Notes: generated by a model from the sequence alone, not told the origin. A DNA stretch of 62,623 nucleotides from Synechococcales cyanobacterium M55_K2018_004 (GCA_015295905.1 DVEB01000055.1:1-62623), one strand, 5' to 3'. Positions 1-9,823 are shown, counted from the stretch's first letter. Program-made: numbers and translations.

Positions 1-66
1 CCCTTGCTGTTCCGTGCGTGTCACGCACGGAACAGCAAGGGTTTCAGCGCATCCCGAATTCACATT
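1..66. repeat. Family A palindromic element, cut by the window edge
   Basis: The sequence holds the second hairpin of family A (CCCTTGCTGTTCCGTGCG paired with its complement) and the outer end reading TCCCGAATTCACATT. The first hairpin and the other terminus lie outside the window. The same hairpin and end recur many times downstream, for example at 42996-43119. Confidence 0.85.
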
Positions 67-454
67 AAGAAACATCATGGGGAACCCATCCTTAAGACAA
101 TCCCCCGCACTCATCACAACTCAAACGAGGATCAGGGTGTGGCACACTGGTCTCTCTGGGGTATGGCATCTTTTGGGCACGCACCGTACCCCCAAAGCCT
201 GCCATTTTCGAACAACCAAATCCTCACAAGTTCCTCAACTTGTTTGACTACGTTAAAGATAGGACACCTCCCAGAGCAATAGTTCTTTGCCAATCAGTGC
301 AACTGGTCCAAGCAATTCAATAGCTTTGCAGTCTTGTTTTTGGGGGCAGTGCACTGTCGGCGCTGACTGAAAAATGAGGACTGCCAGAGCAATGCAGGGT
401 AGTGGTCCTGTTTATGAATTTCACCGATAATAACTAGACTCAAGGAGTTCACCT
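67..454. other. Gene-free stretch
   Basis: Short open frames start here, but they run through the family A repeat and show no recognisable protein character. I see no RNA gene. The last 60 bases must hold the promoter of the small gene that follows, but I cannot point to a clear one. Confidence 0.5.
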
Positions 455-622
455 ATGTCTACATTCGATAAGATTCGTCAGGCCACTGAAAACACTATTC
501 ATTATCTTTGGGGTGGACTTTCACGGATATTTAGCCCTACCGATGATGAATACCCCAGCACGGGAGTTCAGCCTTATGAGGGTGATCCTGCAACCGACAA
601 GAGACATAGAAGACATGGCTAG
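455..622 (+). CDS. Small conserved cyanobacterial protein, 55 aa
   Basis: A 55-residue acidic protein that starts MSTFDKIRQATENT. It has a central aromatic stretch (HYLWGGLSRIFSP) and a DDEYP...GVQPYEGDP segment, and ends in a basic tail. The start is supported by an AAGGAG ribosome binding site nine bases upstream. I recognise the pattern (amphipathic N-terminus, then IFxPxDDxYPxTGVQPxEG) as a small hypothetical protein common in cyanobacteria, sometimes misannotated as isochorismate synthase. No function is known to me. It is a lone gene, with the next coding start about 500 bases away. Confidence 0.7.
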   Translation: MSTFDKIRQATENTIHYLWGGLSRIFSPTDDEYPSTGVQPYEGDPATDKRHRRHG

Positions 623-1125
623 GGCTTGCTTTGAGGGGAGCAAGGCAGCTTTGATGGGTTTTGCAATCAGCTTTTGGTGATGAGGAGTGATTGTTTCGTT
701 CAGATTCGCTTGGTTAAGGCTTCAATGGAAGACGACCATGGTTCAAACACCATCAGAGGATCAGCGACCATTCAGCGTTTTCCATTGAAGTCAAAGACTC
801 TCCTTGTATAGCAACCGCTAGAGTGGTTAGGACAAGAGCACGATTGTAAACTTGCTCCACAGGTTCACAATCGTGCTCTAACCCAAATAATGGTAGCTAT
901 AGATGATGAGGTTGTGTGGATGAGGCTATGTGGATGCATCAAGTATGTCCACGTAACTATTAAGGATATTCAGTAGGGTATTCGGTAAGGGGGGTAAACG
1001 TTCTGTCATCGTTGAGTTCATATCTTCCTCAATGCTTGTTTTCCCTAATCCTCGGAAGAACCATACTCGATTGAGTCCAGAATATTGCTTTTCCATTGAC
1101 ATCAGTCTGCGTTGAGGAGGCATTT
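623..1125. other. Gene-free stretch
   Basis: No convincing coding region. A short imperfect direct repeat around the phrase ACAATCGTGCTCTAAC/GAGCACGATTGT forms an inverted pair near 833-882, which could terminate the small gene upstream. The end of this stretch carries the GAGGAGG ribosome binding site of the phosphatase-like gene. Confidence 0.4.
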
Positions 1126-1533
1126 ATGCAGACGATTCGCAAAATTAACGATGAGATTGCGATCGCCGGACAAATTACCTCTGACCAGTTACAGCAGCTT
1201 ACCCAGGATGGCTTTCGCTCGGTGCTCAATTTGCGATCGCCCGATGAGCCAACTTTCTTTCCAGACGAACCCGAGAAGGCTGCCTATCTTGACTTGCAGT
1301 ACTGCAACTTCCCAGTCCGATCAGAAGCGTTGGATGACCAAACGGCGACTGGAGTGTTGCTAAAGGTGGCAGAACTACCCAAACCCCTACTCATCCACTG
1401 TCATACCGCCACGAGAGCTGCTGCGATCGCACTGATCTATGTGGCGACGCAACAGGGCATTGCACTGGAAAATGCCCTAGCCCAAGTCAAGCAATTCGGG
1501 CTGATTGGCATACCAAACTCCACAAATGCGTAA
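1126..1533 (+). CDS. DSP/PTP-like phosphatase family protein (beta-lactamase-hydrolase-like)
   Basis: A 135-residue protein of the DUF442-type tyrosine-phosphatase-like family, often called beta-lactamase hydrolase-like protein. The N-terminal part (KINDEIAIAGQIT followed by QLTQDGFRSVLNLRSPDE) is the usual beginning of the fold, and the P-loop reads HCHTATRA, giving the Cys and Arg of the short CX4R signature of this family. The substrate is unknown; family relatives are linked to thiol or sulfide handling or protein dephosphorylation. I chose ATG 1126 because GAGGAGG lies just upstream; an in-frame start at 1096 would add ten residues without a ribosome site. It appears monocistronic. Confidence 0.8.
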   Translation: MQTIRKINDEIAIAGQITSDQLQQLTQDGFRSVLNLRSPDEPTFFPDEPEKAAYLDLQYCNFPVRSEALDDQTATGVLLKVAELPKPLLIHCHTATRAAAIALIYVATQQGIALENALAQVKQFGLIGIPNSTNA

Positions 1534-1705
1534 TCGCGTTAACGTCAATTCGGTAAGCGCCGCTCAAGGGGTGTCACACAACCGCTCGTCGAACTCACGT
1601 CGCGTTAGAGTTGAAGTTAGTATAAGAATTTTTGCTGGGGCGGTGTGCAGAGCACACCGCCCCAGCAAAAATTCAGCAGTCAGATGAGCGCTGCTGACTA
1701 TTTTT

Positions 1706-4306
1706 CTACTTTTCTACCTGTCCTTTTGCCTCCAGCGCTTCCAGCCGACTCCGTAGGTCGCGGTTGTCCTTCTTCAGTTGTTCCAAGTCATCCTGCAAGG
1801 ATTTCATCGCTTGTTCAGAGCCGGAGTTTTTGCGGACGCGCCGAACCGCCTCTTCCGCCATGCGACGCACCCTGCCATCGGCGGTACGGTCTGCTAGGGC
1901 ACTCAGAATCTTGGCTGCACGAGGAGTCTTCATCTGTCCCAGTGCCGTCACCACTGCTACCTGGGTGAGGAAAAAGGGTTCGTCCGCCAGTTCCGCTAGC
2001 CGATCAAGAATGCGATCGCCATTGGCATCCGCTTGTCCTGCTGAGATGGGGCCAAGTGCCCGCACCGCCGCCAGCCGCAAGGCCTGGGGAGTGCCCAGGA
2101 CGGTATACCGGAGGATGAGGTCAAGTGCTGCCTCAGACGTTTTCAGCTTGCTGAGTCCGGCGATCGCCCCACCCCGCACTATCTCATTCCATCCGGCTCG
2201 CTGCTCCAGAGCGTCCTGCAACAGGGCAATGGTTTCTGCCTCAGGAGATTGACCGTTGAGGGAACTGGCGGCGATCGCGCCCAACACGCGCAGAGCAGCG
2301 GCTTCGGTATAGTAGCTGGGGTCACCGTGGATGGCGATCGCCTTCACTGCGTCATAGCTTGCAGGCGTCTTGATCTCCCCCAACGCATTGACCACAGCCC
2401 GGCGTACCCGCGCCTCTGGGTCTTTCAACCCCTCCACAAGGGCGGCAAAGGCTTGGTCAAGCTTGATCGAGGCCAGCACCTCTGCCACCTCTGCCCGCAC
2501 TCCCCAGAAAGGGTCTGTCGTCAGGGCATGGCCCAGGGCTTTGACGGCCTCCAGGTTACCTTTTTTACCGAGGGCGATCGCTGCGTAGATACGAGAAACG
2601 GGGTCAGGATCATACCGCAGTTGTGCCTTCAGTTCTGGAACTGGAAATTCCAAGGAGACAGTTTTGAGGATATTGTTTCCGACATCAAAGCTAACAAAAT
2701 TAGGTTTCTCAGCTAACGGAAAGTAGAAAGCTTGTTCCCGCTCGTGGATACGCACCGTAAAGGTGTTTAAGTCCTTTAATTGATCATCCTGAACAAGGCC
2801 AAAGCCAATGGGAACTTTCAGATCAAACAGCCCACTGCTCAATCCGGTTTCGCCTTCCTTGGCCTGGGTCTGGGTCACCGTGACTTTTGCTAGTTTGCTG
2901 TCAGCATCCCAAGAGTAGGCCACTTTATAGTCGGGGTGCCCACCGCGATAGACGTACTGGTCAAATAGGAATTGCAGGTTGCGTCCCGTCGCTGTTTCAA
3001 TCGCCCGCAACAGATCAACGGTTTCCACTGTCCTATGGGCATGGTCGTTGACAAACCTGTGAATGGCCTTGAAGAATAACTCCTCCCCCAACTCTGCCCG
3101 GATCATGTGATAGACGCAGGACCCTTTCTCGTAGAGGTGGCGATCATACAACTCGATCGCCTCTCGGTAGATATGGGTGACGATGGGACGACGATAGCGC
3201 GAACTATCTTCTGAGATGTAACTGCGGGCTTCCTTTAGGCGATAGTAAGCCGCTTCCTCAGAACCATACTCGTGATCTGTCCACAGCACCTCTGAATAGG
3301 AGGCCATGCCTTCCTTAATCCACGCGTGAGACCAGTGTTTGATCACAATCAGATCCCCAAACCATTGATGCGCCAACTCATGCGCCACCAAGCTTTCGGT
3401 ATGGCGATTATCCAACGCAGCACGTTCATCAAGTAAACACCGATCGGTTAATAACGTTGTGGATGTATTCTCCATGCCACCGAAGATAAAATCATCCACA
3501 CAGACCTGGGCATATTTGGGAAAGGGATAGACATACCCAAAGGCTTGACTAAAGAATTCCAACATCCGCGGAGTTTTTCCCATGCTGCGACGGGCATCCG
3601 CCTCTCGGCCTTTTTCGACGTAATAGGTGACAGGCTTGCCCTGCCACTCGTCCTGCAATTCGGCAAAATCGCCTACTGCCAGAGCCATCAAGTAGGTGGG
3701 ATGGACTTCGTTTTGTTGCCAGTGAAAGATCTTGTCATCTCCCTCTGCCTGAGTCTCGATCAGTGCTCCATTGGAAATGGCAATGAAGGGCTTGGGCACC
3801 CGGACGCGAATTTCGCTAGTGGCTAGTTGTCCTGGATAGTCAAAACAGGGAAACCAGAAGCGAGAGTCCTCATCTTCGCCTTGGGTCCACACTTGCACCG
3901 GTTTGTGCGGGTAGTGCTGGTCAGGGGCAATGAAGTAAATACCGCGCTGAGGATTGTCGTTGGCGTAGGCGATCGCCACATCTAACCGCTCTCCAGCCTT
4001 TGTGGGTTGCGTTAGGTGAATATGCAACTGTTCGCCATCGTAGTCAAACGTCTGTTGGGTGTTCCCAATCTGGACAGAGGCGATCGCCAAGTTGACCGCA
4101 TCCAGCGTCAGGCTCTCGATGCCGTCGCGTACTGGGTTGAGGCGAATGGTGCAGGTGCCATCATAGCGTTTGCGGGGGATATCGAGGTGAAGATCCAGAA
4201 CAATATGCTCCACCTGACCGGGCCGATCAGGATTGTAGTGGGGTTTGGCACCAGGCAATTCAAACTTACGACCGTTGTTGTCAGTATCAAAAAACCAATA
4301 GGACAT
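1706..4306 (-). CDS. M1 family aminopeptidase with C-terminal HEAT repeats
   Basis: An 866-residue zinc aminopeptidase expected to remove N-terminal residues from peptides in the cytoplasm. The exopeptidase motif GGMEN is at residues 276-280, the zinc site HELAH at 309-313 and the third ligand Glu at 332 (inside WIKEGMASYSE), which is the spacing of the M1 family. Instead of the ERAP-type domain, the region from about 560 to 815 consists of HEAT-like helical repeats (for example PEARVRRAVVNALGEI). The last 35 residues are predicted coiled coil (LEQLKKDNRDLRSRLEALEA). This layout is common for cyanobacterial M1 enzymes. It is transcribed in the same direction as the MscS gene upstream, 76 bases away. 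Confidence 0.92.
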   Translation of the reverse strand: MSYWFFDTDNNGRKFELPGAKPHYNPDRPGQVEHIVLDLHLDIPRKRYDGTCTIRLNPVRDGIESLTLDAVNLAIASVQIGNTQQTFDYDGEQLHIHLTQPTKAGERLDVAIAYANDNPQRGIYFIAPDQHYPHKPVQVWTQGEDEDSRFWFPCFDYPGQLATSEIRVRVPKPFIAISNGALIETQAEGDDKIFHWQQNEVHPTYLMALAVGDFAELQDEWQGKPVTYYVEKGREADARRSMGKTPRMLEFFSQAFGYVYPFPKYAQVCVDDFIFGGMENTSTTLLTDRCLLDERAALDNRHTESLVAHELAHQWFGDLIVIKHWSHAWIKEGMASYSEVLWTDHEYGSEEAAYYRLKEARSYISEDSSRYRRPIVTHIYREAIELYDRHLYEKGSCVYHMIRAELGEELFFKAIHRFVNDHAHRTVETVDLLRAIETATGRNLQFLFDQYVYRGGHPDYKVAYSWDADSKLAKVTVTQTQAKEGETGLSSGLFDLKVPIGFGLVQDDQLKDLNTFTVRIHEREQAFYFPLAEKPNFVSFDVGNNILKTVSLEFPVPELKAQLRYDPDPVSRIYAAIALGKKGNLEAVKALGHALTTDPFWGVRAEVAEVLASIKLDQAFAALVEGLKDPEARVRRAVVNALGEIKTPASYDAVKAIAIHGDPSYYTEAAALRVLGAIAASSLNGQSPEAETIALLQDALEQRAGWNEIVRGGAIAGLSKLKTSEAALDLILRYTVLGTPQALRLAAVRALGPISAGQADANGDRILDRLAELADEPFFLTQVAVVTALGQMKTPRAAKILSALADRTADGRVRRMAEEAVRRVRKNSGSEQAMKSLQDDLEQLKKDNRDLRSRLEALEAKGQVEK

Positions 4307-4382
4307 GAGGAAGCCAGATTGCTTACAAACTAAGGATTATGCCTGATTGTATCGAACAAATCTAACCTCCTGAGACTCTGAT

Positions 4383-6056
4383 CTACTGAGACTGGATGTG
4401 AAACCCAGGAGCAGTGTAGTCCTCTGGCAAATAATCGGCGGGAATTGTCGTGTGATTGCCGTCGCGCAGTGAGGTGTAAGTGGGAGAGAGGATCTCAATC
4501 CCAGCCTGGTTACAGTAGTCCTGAATATTCTGGTGCAATTCAGAATAGACGATCGGTAGAATATCGGGGCGATCGGTAAACGCATTGATTTCATAACTGA
4601 CATTGAAATCATTTAACGCCGTTTGTAACACAAAGGGTTGTGGCTCTGCGACAATTCCAGGAGTAGCCAAGGCAGCCTGAATCAGCACATCGTGGACTTT
4701 ACGCCAGGGCAAGTCATAGCCCAGCGTCACTTTTGTATAGAGGACAAGGTAACTGTCTGTCAGGCGGGGGGCTGCATTGAAGTTCAGCACATTGTTGTTG
4801 AGCACCGATGCATTGGGGATAGTGATTACCTCATGTTTAAAGGTGAACAGACGGGTGACAAACAAAGATTTTTCGATGACCTTACCACTGGTCTCACCAA
4901 TGCGAATAATGTCTCCAATGCGGAAGGCTCGCGTGTAGATCAGGATGATCCCTGCGATCGCATTGGCAACCGCAGACGATGACCCCAGGGTGAAGAGCGC
5001 TCCCAAAAACAGCGAAATTCCCTGGAAGGCAGGAGAGTCGAAGCCTGGCAAAAAAGGAGCAGCAATAATAAGGGCGATCGCCACCAAAAGAAATGTGGCT
5101 AGTCGTTTAGTAGGCTCAACCCATTCAGGGTAGAACCAGGGATAGACATCATCACGCCCTAGTTCACTAATAACCAACTCAGCGAATCGAATGACGTAGT
5201 CAGTAATAAACCCAATGATCAGAATTATGATCAGATTAGGGAGATAGTGAACCACAGCAATTGCTGCCTGATTGATACGATTGGCAATATCACTGAGAAC
5301 CGATTGACCAATCGCCCGTGTTGCCGGAAATTGACTCAGGAGAAAGGGAACGTAGACATAGAAAGCGCCTAGAATAAGTGCCAACCGTAGCAAACTGAGC
5401 AGACCAGAGAGTAAATAGCCTGATGCATTGGAGCTTAGGACTTGAAAATCTTGAATTCGGAAATTTAACCGATCGGCCTGTCGAGCTGCCCGAATCCGAA
5501 TAAGCAGGCGAGAACTGAGTCGTTGCACCAGAATCAGGAAAATAATCAAAATAATAGTGCTGAGAATTGCCAAGACAATCCCTTGAATAATCTGTCTCGC
5601 ACTGCGATCATGGCGATATTGGATCACGGCTGCTTGGATCAATTCGGCAGCTTTCTTTGCAGCAGCTTGGTGGGTCAGATTATTCGTGCGATCGCCCTCT
5701 CTCACCGTCATCAGAATCGTCTCTCCGGCAATCACCACTGAGGCATTGTCCTTGTCTTCTACCCGAATCATGTCAGGGGTAATCGCAGGATCGGCCGCCA
5801 CCTGTTCCAGCCGGCGGGTAATCAGCCTTGCCCGCTCTTCTGCCGAGGCAATCCCTGGGATCCCCTGCCTGACTCGAAATACTTCGTTACCGTCTAAAAC
5901 CACCGGAAAGCCATCCACTCGGTTTCCTGCCAGATCACTCTGTTGAGCCATCGCAGCGTAGGGGACGATTGCCAGGAAACACACTGTGACTCCCATCAGT
6001 AGGTAGGCCCATAACCGTCGGTAGGTCACCGAAAACCAAACACCAGAAGGTCGCAT
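4383..6056 (-). CDS. MscS family mechanosensitive ion channel with long N-terminal extension
   Basis: A channel of 557 residues that would release small solutes on hypo-osmotic shock. A signal-like N-terminus (YLLMGVTVCFLAIVPYAAMAQ) is followed by a periplasmic segment of about 110 residues, then several membrane helices, and the MscS pore and beta domain (GSSSAVANAIAGIILIYTRAFRIGD, then a beta-rich domain with ITIPNASVLNNNVLNFN). The C-terminus resembles the MscS alpha/beta domain. Start choice is uncertain: ATG at 6056 is preferred, while a TTG at 6092 would add 12 residues, and neither has a strong ribosome site. It is probably transcribed with the aminopeptidase downstream. Confidence 0.88.
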   Translation of the reverse strand: MRPSGVWFSVTYRRLWAYLLMGVTVCFLAIVPYAAMAQQSDLAGNRVDGFPVVLDGNEVFRVRQGIPGIASAEERARLITRRLEQVAADPAITPDMIRVEDKDNASVVIAGETILMTVREGDRTNNLTHQAAAKKAAELIQAAVIQYRHDRSARQIIQGIVLAILSTIILIIFLILVQRLSSRLLIRIRAARQADRLNFRIQDFQVLSSNASGYLLSGLLSLLRLALILGAFYVYVPFLLSQFPATRAIGQSVLSDIANRINQAAIAVVHYLPNLIIILIIGFITDYVIRFAELVISELGRDDVYPWFYPEWVEPTKRLATFLLVAIALIIAAPFLPGFDSPAFQGISLFLGALFTLGSSSAVANAIAGIILIYTRAFRIGDIIRIGETSGKVIEKSLFVTRLFTFKHEVITIPNASVLNNNVLNFNAAPRLTDSYLVLYTKVTLGYDLPWRKVHDVLIQAALATPGIVAEPQPFVLQTALNDFNVSYEINAFTDRPDILPIVYSELHQNIQDYCNQAGIEILSPTYTSLRDGNHTTIPADYLPEDYTAPGFHIQSQ

Positions 6057-6429
6057 AGTCAACCAAACCACAGCAAACACGGAATTAGACAATGGCTGTT
6101 AGCTACAGTAACCGCGATCGCCTGCAAAATCCCGTTTATACATCCTGATTTAACAAGACACGTCACAAGAACACAGGTCTCTGTTGGTGGAGACACTGCA
6201 TCCTCCGCACAAACTCAAAATGAGTCGGCATCGCTGATTTGGCCAATGATGTTTTGCAGGGGAGGCGTGCTTCGCAAAACATCTTATCTGGATTAAGCAA
6301 CGCCAACGAGTCGTATGTAGCCCTACGCGCTCATGAGCGTAAATTTTGAGCCGTTGCTCACGAAATCCTTTCCGACCGACAAGATTAAATGCTAAAACCA
6401 GGGTAATCTCGCTTCCCTGCGATCGCGCT
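6057..6429. other. Gene-free stretch with a palindrome and a family B fragment
   Basis: GATGTTTTGC at 6248-6257 pairs with GCAAAACATC at 6274-6283, a 10-bp stem with a 16-base loop. At about 6311-6345 the phrase CCCTACGCGCTCATGAGCG matches the end of palindromic family B. No coding region is supported. Confidence 0.5.
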
Positions 6430-6749
6430 ATGCACCAGCCCCCCGACGCTCCTGAGGCAGCCCCCGCCTATGCCATCGGCAAGAACGATGTGTTCATCTC
6501 CTACTCGCGTAAGGATAAAGTCTTCAAAGTTGGGTCTCGACCTACGGTCCCATTCGCAACCAAGCAGGTGCAGTAGTAGGGATCTTCGGACTGGCCTACG
6601 GGTCAACCTACTGGACCGATTTAGGAAACAAGATCAGGCAAGCAATGGCGATCGCCTTTGGGATTGCATTCATCTGGTTTATCGCTTCGAGCGGGCTGAT
6701 CCTGCAAGCCACCCGCCCTCCCCGCGAACTGTTGAGTGAGCAGCGCTAA
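6430..6749 (+). pseudogene. Decayed locus: TIR-domain N-terminus joined to a membrane-protein C-terminus
   Basis: From ATG 6430 the frame encodes a Pro/Ala-rich leader and then NDVFISYSRKDKVF, the first strand and BB-side motif of a TIR domain, but it runs out at 6576 after about 12 unrelated residues. A second frame, in a different register, is open from about 6519 to TAA 6747. It encodes YGPIRNQAGAVVGIFGLAYG, a hydrophobic helix (AMAIAFGIAFIWFIASSG) and a polar tail, and looks like the C-terminal end of a small membrane protein that I cannot name. The two parts appear to be remnants of two genes joined by a deletion or frameshift. The call is inference from reading frames. Confidence 0.55.
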
Positions 6750-6780
6750 CAGATGACGACTACCAAGATTGACTACAGCC

Positions 6781-6794
6781 CTCGAATTCACGTT
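6781..6794. repeat. Solo family A terminus
   Basis: CTCGAATTCACGTTCC matches the outer end of family A (CCCGAATTCACGTT) without any of the internal hairpins. Probably a remnant end. Confidence 0.4.
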
Positions 6795-6926
6795 CCTTTA
6801 CAAAAGAAACCACACGTTCAGCTACGCCTATGAGGCTGAGAGGGGTTGTCCCATGTTTGGCGATCGCTTCCAGCACAAATGTTCAAACGGCTGATTTTTC
6901 AGGATTGATTTTTCAGTAGACGTGCT

Positions 6927-7053
6927 AGCAATTCTTATCTCGGACATCTAGTGTGGTTTTGGTCTACGGATCGGCAAAACCACACTAGATGTGGGATGTT
7001 TGCATCCTGCGGGTGCAAACATCCCACATCTAATTTCTATCCTGAGAATTGCT
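6927..7053. repeat. Family C: overlapping double palindrome with terminal inverted repeat
   Basis: An 18-bp perfect stem (6944-6961 with 6975-6992) is followed by a second 18-bp perfect stem (6987-7004 with 7014-7031). The two share AGATGT at 6987-6992, so in single-stranded form they compete. The whole is framed by AGCAATTCT at 6927-6935 and AGAATTGCT at 7045-7053. This is a MITE-like layout, lying 80 bases before folD. Confidence 0.75.
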
Positions 7054-7132
7054 GTAGAAGTGCAACTTCATCATGCAAAAACCAGGAGAACCTGATAGGG
7101 TTGGGGGTTGGGAACCATAAAGAGAATTGAGT

Positions 7133-7990
7133 ATGGCAGAAATCCTTGATGGCAAGGCACTCGCCCGCAAAATGCAGGAGCAGTTGGCTCAAAAGGTTGC
7201 AGGTTATGTTTCAGCCGGTCACCGTCCACCGGGGCTAGCCGTGTTGATGGTGGGCGACAATCCCGCCAGTGCAGCCTACGTGAAAAATAAGGAGCGCTCC
7301 TGCGAAAAAGTGGGGATCGCTTCCTTTGGCAAGCATTTGCCCAAAGATGTGGATCAGACCGAACTAGAGGGAATCATTGACGAACTCAATGCCGATGAAC
7401 GAGTAGACGGCATCCTTGTGCAACTGCCCCTGCCGCAGCACCTCGATGCCGTTGCCCTGCTGAACCGCATTCACCCCGACAAAGATGCCGATGGTCTACA
7501 TCCCACAAATCTGGGTCGCCTGCTGCGGGGCGAACCGGGCCTCCGGAGTTGCACCCCGGCTGGCGTGATGCGGTTACTAGAGGAGTACAACATCAATCCT
7601 GCTGGCAAACACGCGGTTGTGATTGGGCGCAGCATCTTGGTAGGCAAACCTCTAGCGATGCTGCTGCTGGAACAAAACGCCACCGTCACCATAGCTCATT
7701 CCAAAACCGCAGACTTAGCCGCTGTGGCTCGTTCTGCCGACATCCTAGTCGCCGCGGTGGGGCGTGCGGAACTGGTGACCCCCGACATGGTGAAACCGGG
7801 CGCAGTGGTTGTGGATGTGGGGATTAATCGAGTGGGCGACAAGTTGGTTGGCGATGTGGCCTTTGACTCGGTGCAGGCGATCGCCTCTTGGATTACCCCT
7901 GTCCCCGGAGGCATTGGTCCAATGACCGTGACCCTGTTGCTCTACAACACCGTTTGGAGTTACGAGCAGAAACTAAACCTTGGCAGGTGA
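7133..7990 (+). CDS. folD: Bifunctional methylenetetrahydrofolate dehydrogenase/cyclohydrolase
   Basis: A 285-residue cytosolic enzyme that converts 5,10-methylene-THF to 10-formyl-THF in one-carbon metabolism, using NADP. The catalytic-domain segment [14 protein letters not shown] carries the essential Lys. The signatures [19 protein letters not shown] (dinucleotide-binding turn) and [10 protein letters not shown] are all intact and length is typical. ATG 7133 is preferred over an in-frame TTG six bases earlier. It is followed by crtE (95 bases) and a PAP2-like gene, an order seen in many cyanobacteria. Confidence 0.96.
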   Translation: MAEILDGKALARKMQEQLAQKVAGYVSAGHRPPGLAVLMVGDNPASAAYVKNKERSCEKVGIASFGKHLPKDVDQTELEGIIDELNADERVDGILVQLPLPQHLDAVALLNRIHPDKDADGLHPTNLGRLLRGEPGLRSCTPAGVMRLLEEYNINPAGKHAVVIGRSILVGKPLAMLLLEQNATVTIAHSKTADLAAVARSADILVAAVGRAELVTPDMVKPGAVVVDVGINRVGDKLVGDVAFDSVQAIASWITPVPGGIGPMTVTLLLYNTVWSYEQKLNLGR

Positions 7991-8085
7991 GAGAGTGAAG
8001 TCACTCATTCAAAATTCAGCAAATTTTAGGTTCAGGAATCCTTTAGGATTGCTATAGCTGAAACGAGTCTCTGAATGGTGAGGAC

Positions 8086-9009
8086 ATGACAAGTTTGCAA
8101 AATCAAGGCGCAGTGGCAACAGAGACATTTGACCTAGCGAGCTATCTAACAGAGCGGGCGGCGCTTGTAGAAGCAGCCCTCGATCGCTCGATTCCCCTGG
8201 TCTACCCAGAAAAAATTTACGAGTCAATGCGCTATTCCCTCCTGGCCGGTGGCAAGCGGCTGCGCCCGGTGCTATGTCTTGCCACCTGTGAACTGGTGGG
8301 TGGCACCATCGAGATGGCGATGCCAACGGCCTGTGCCCTTGAGATGATCCACACCATGTCGCTGATTCACGATGACCTGCCAGCGATGGATAACGATGAC
8401 TACCGCCGTGGCAAACTGACCAACCACAAAGTCTATGGCGAAGATATTGCCATTCTGGCTGGGGACGGTCTGCTAGCCTATGCGTTTGAATACATTGCCC
8501 GTGAGACGAAGGGCGTTCCGGCAGAACGGGTCCTTCAGGTAATTGCTCACCTAGGGCGGGCAGTCGGTGCAGCCGGCCTAGTGGGAGGGCAGGTGGTGGA
8601 TCTGGAGTCGGAGGGTAAGTCTGATGTGTCGATCGAAACCCTGAACTTCATTCACCGCCACAAAACCGGCGCGTTGCTGGAAGCCTGCGTGGTCAGTGGG
8701 GCGGTGCTGGGCGGGGCAGGGGAAGAGGAACGCCAGCGGCTCTCGCGCTATGCTCAAAACATTGGCCTGGCCTTTCAGATTGTGGATGACATCCTAGACA
8801 TCACTGCCACCCCTGAAGAACTGGGGAAAACCGCAGGGAAAGATTTGCAGGCACAGAAAGTGACCTACCCCAGTTTGTGGGGCATTGAGGAGTCGCGTCG
8901 GCAGGCAGCACAACTGATTGCCGATGCCAAGGCAGAACTCCAGGGGTATGGGACTGCGGCTCAACCGTTGCAGGCGATCGCTGATTTCATTACCGCACGC
9001 AAGAACTAG
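8086..9009 (+). CDS. crtE: Geranylgeranyl diphosphate synthase
   Basis: A trans-prenyltransferase of 307 residues that elongates with isopentenyl diphosphate to make the C20 precursor of carotenoids, the chlorophyll phytyl tail and quinones. The first Asp-rich motif begins at residue 96 ([10 protein letters not shown]) and the second at 234 (DDILD). The chain-length region upstream of the first motif ([14 protein letters not shown]) is of the usual bacterial GGPP type. A GGKRLRP motif binds IPP. The stop lies six bases before the next gene, so the two are very likely cotranscribed. Confidence 0.95.
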   Translation: MTSLQNQGAVATETFDLASYLTERAALVEAALDRSIPLVYPEKIYESMRYSLLAGGKRLRPVLCLATCELVGGTIEMAMPTACALEMIHTMSLIHDDLPAMDNDDYRRGKLTNHKVYGEDIAILAGDGLLAYAFEYIARETKGVPAERVLQVIAHLGRAVGAAGLVGGQVVDLESEGKSDVSIETLNFIHRHKTGALLEACVVSGAVLGGAGEEERQRLSRYAQNIGLAFQIVDDILDITATPEELGKTAGKDLQAQKVTYPSLWGIEESRRQAAQLIADAKAELQGYGTAAQPLQAIADFITARKN

Positions 9010-9015
9010 AAGACC

Positions 9016-9474
9016 ATGCAGGACTTTAGCGACATTCTGCACAACACCATTCTGTGGGTCTCCCTGGCAGCTTGCGTCATTGCCCAAATGCTGAAGCTGG
9101 TGGTTGAATTGGTGCGTCACGGTAAAGTCACGTTTCGCACCCTGGTCGAGACTGGTGGGATGCCCAGTGCCCACTCCGCCTTTGTGGCCGCTTTGGCCAC
9201 TGGGGTAGGACAGAGTGTCGGGTGGGACAGCCCAGAGTTTGCGATCGCCGCTATCTTTGCCATTATCGTTATGTACGACGCCGCGGGAGTTCGGCAGGCT
9301 GCTGGCAAGCAGGCCCGCATCCTTAATCAGATCGTGGATGAACTGTTTCGCAAAGACCCTGAGTTCAACGAAGACCGTCTGAAGGAGTTGCTGGGGCACA
9401 CTCGCTTTCAGGTAATTATTGGCTGTTCCTTGGGTGTGGCAATTTCCTGTGTAGCGACCCAACTCGGATATTAA
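9016..9474 (+). CDS. Divergent PAP2 family membrane protein (DUF212, YuiD-like)
   Basis: A 152-residue membrane protein related to acid phosphatases and vanadium haloperoxidases. The family hallmark GGMPSAHSAFVAALAT is present, as is the second motif MYDAAGVRQAAGKQA. Three to four hydrophobic segments are visible. It starts six bases after crtE, which suggests a role with isoprenoid diphosphates (for example dephosphorylation), but that is an inference from position; no substrate is established for the family. Confidence 0.88.
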   Translation: MQDFSDILHNTILWVSLAACVIAQMLKLVVELVRHGKVTFRTLVETGGMPSAHSAFVAALATGVGQSVGWDSPEFAIAAIFAIIVMYDAAGVRQAAGKQARILNQIVDELFRKDPEFNEDRLKELLGHTRFQVIIGCSLGVAISCVATQLGY

Positions 9475-9568
9475 TTGTTTTGGCTCGTGTTGGCCTCACG
9501 TGATTCAAATGATTGGTTTAATGCTTGGTTAAGCCAGCAACGCCTCGTTTAGATCAGTTCTAGCTCAG

Positions 9569-9688
9569 CCAGTTCTAGTTCAGCGGGTTTTGGGGCGCTG
9601 CGCCGGGCGCAGTGCCCCAAAACCCTTGATGTTTTGTGTGCGTCGCGCACAGAACATCAAGGGTTTCCGCTGATCCGGAATTCACGTT
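9569..9688. repeat. Family A element
   Basis: Both hairpins are present: GGGTTTTGGGGCGCTGCG with its partner, then CCCTTGATGTTTTGTGTG with its partner. The right end reads CCGGAATTCACGTT. The left terminus is eroded: the AACGTC is replaced and a short AGTTCTAG(C/T)TCAG phrase is duplicated. Confidence 0.85.
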
Positions 9689-9823
9689 CATTTTTTTCAG
9701 GACAATTCATCAAGTCTGGTCTAGAATCTCACTGTATGCAACTGTATACAATTGTTCGTTGCGAATGCTCCCTCAGCCCACCAAATTGGGGCCAATTCGG
9801 GGGTATTGACACAGGAGTGTATT

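Noticed and set aside
4-282. Open frame of 92 residues at the left edge
   Set aside because: It runs through the family A hairpin, has no ribosome site and shows no protein-like pattern.
1764-2716. Long antisense frames inside the M1 aminopeptidase gene
   Set aside because: They mirror a GC-rich coding gene on the other strand and have low-complexity Ser/Arg content.
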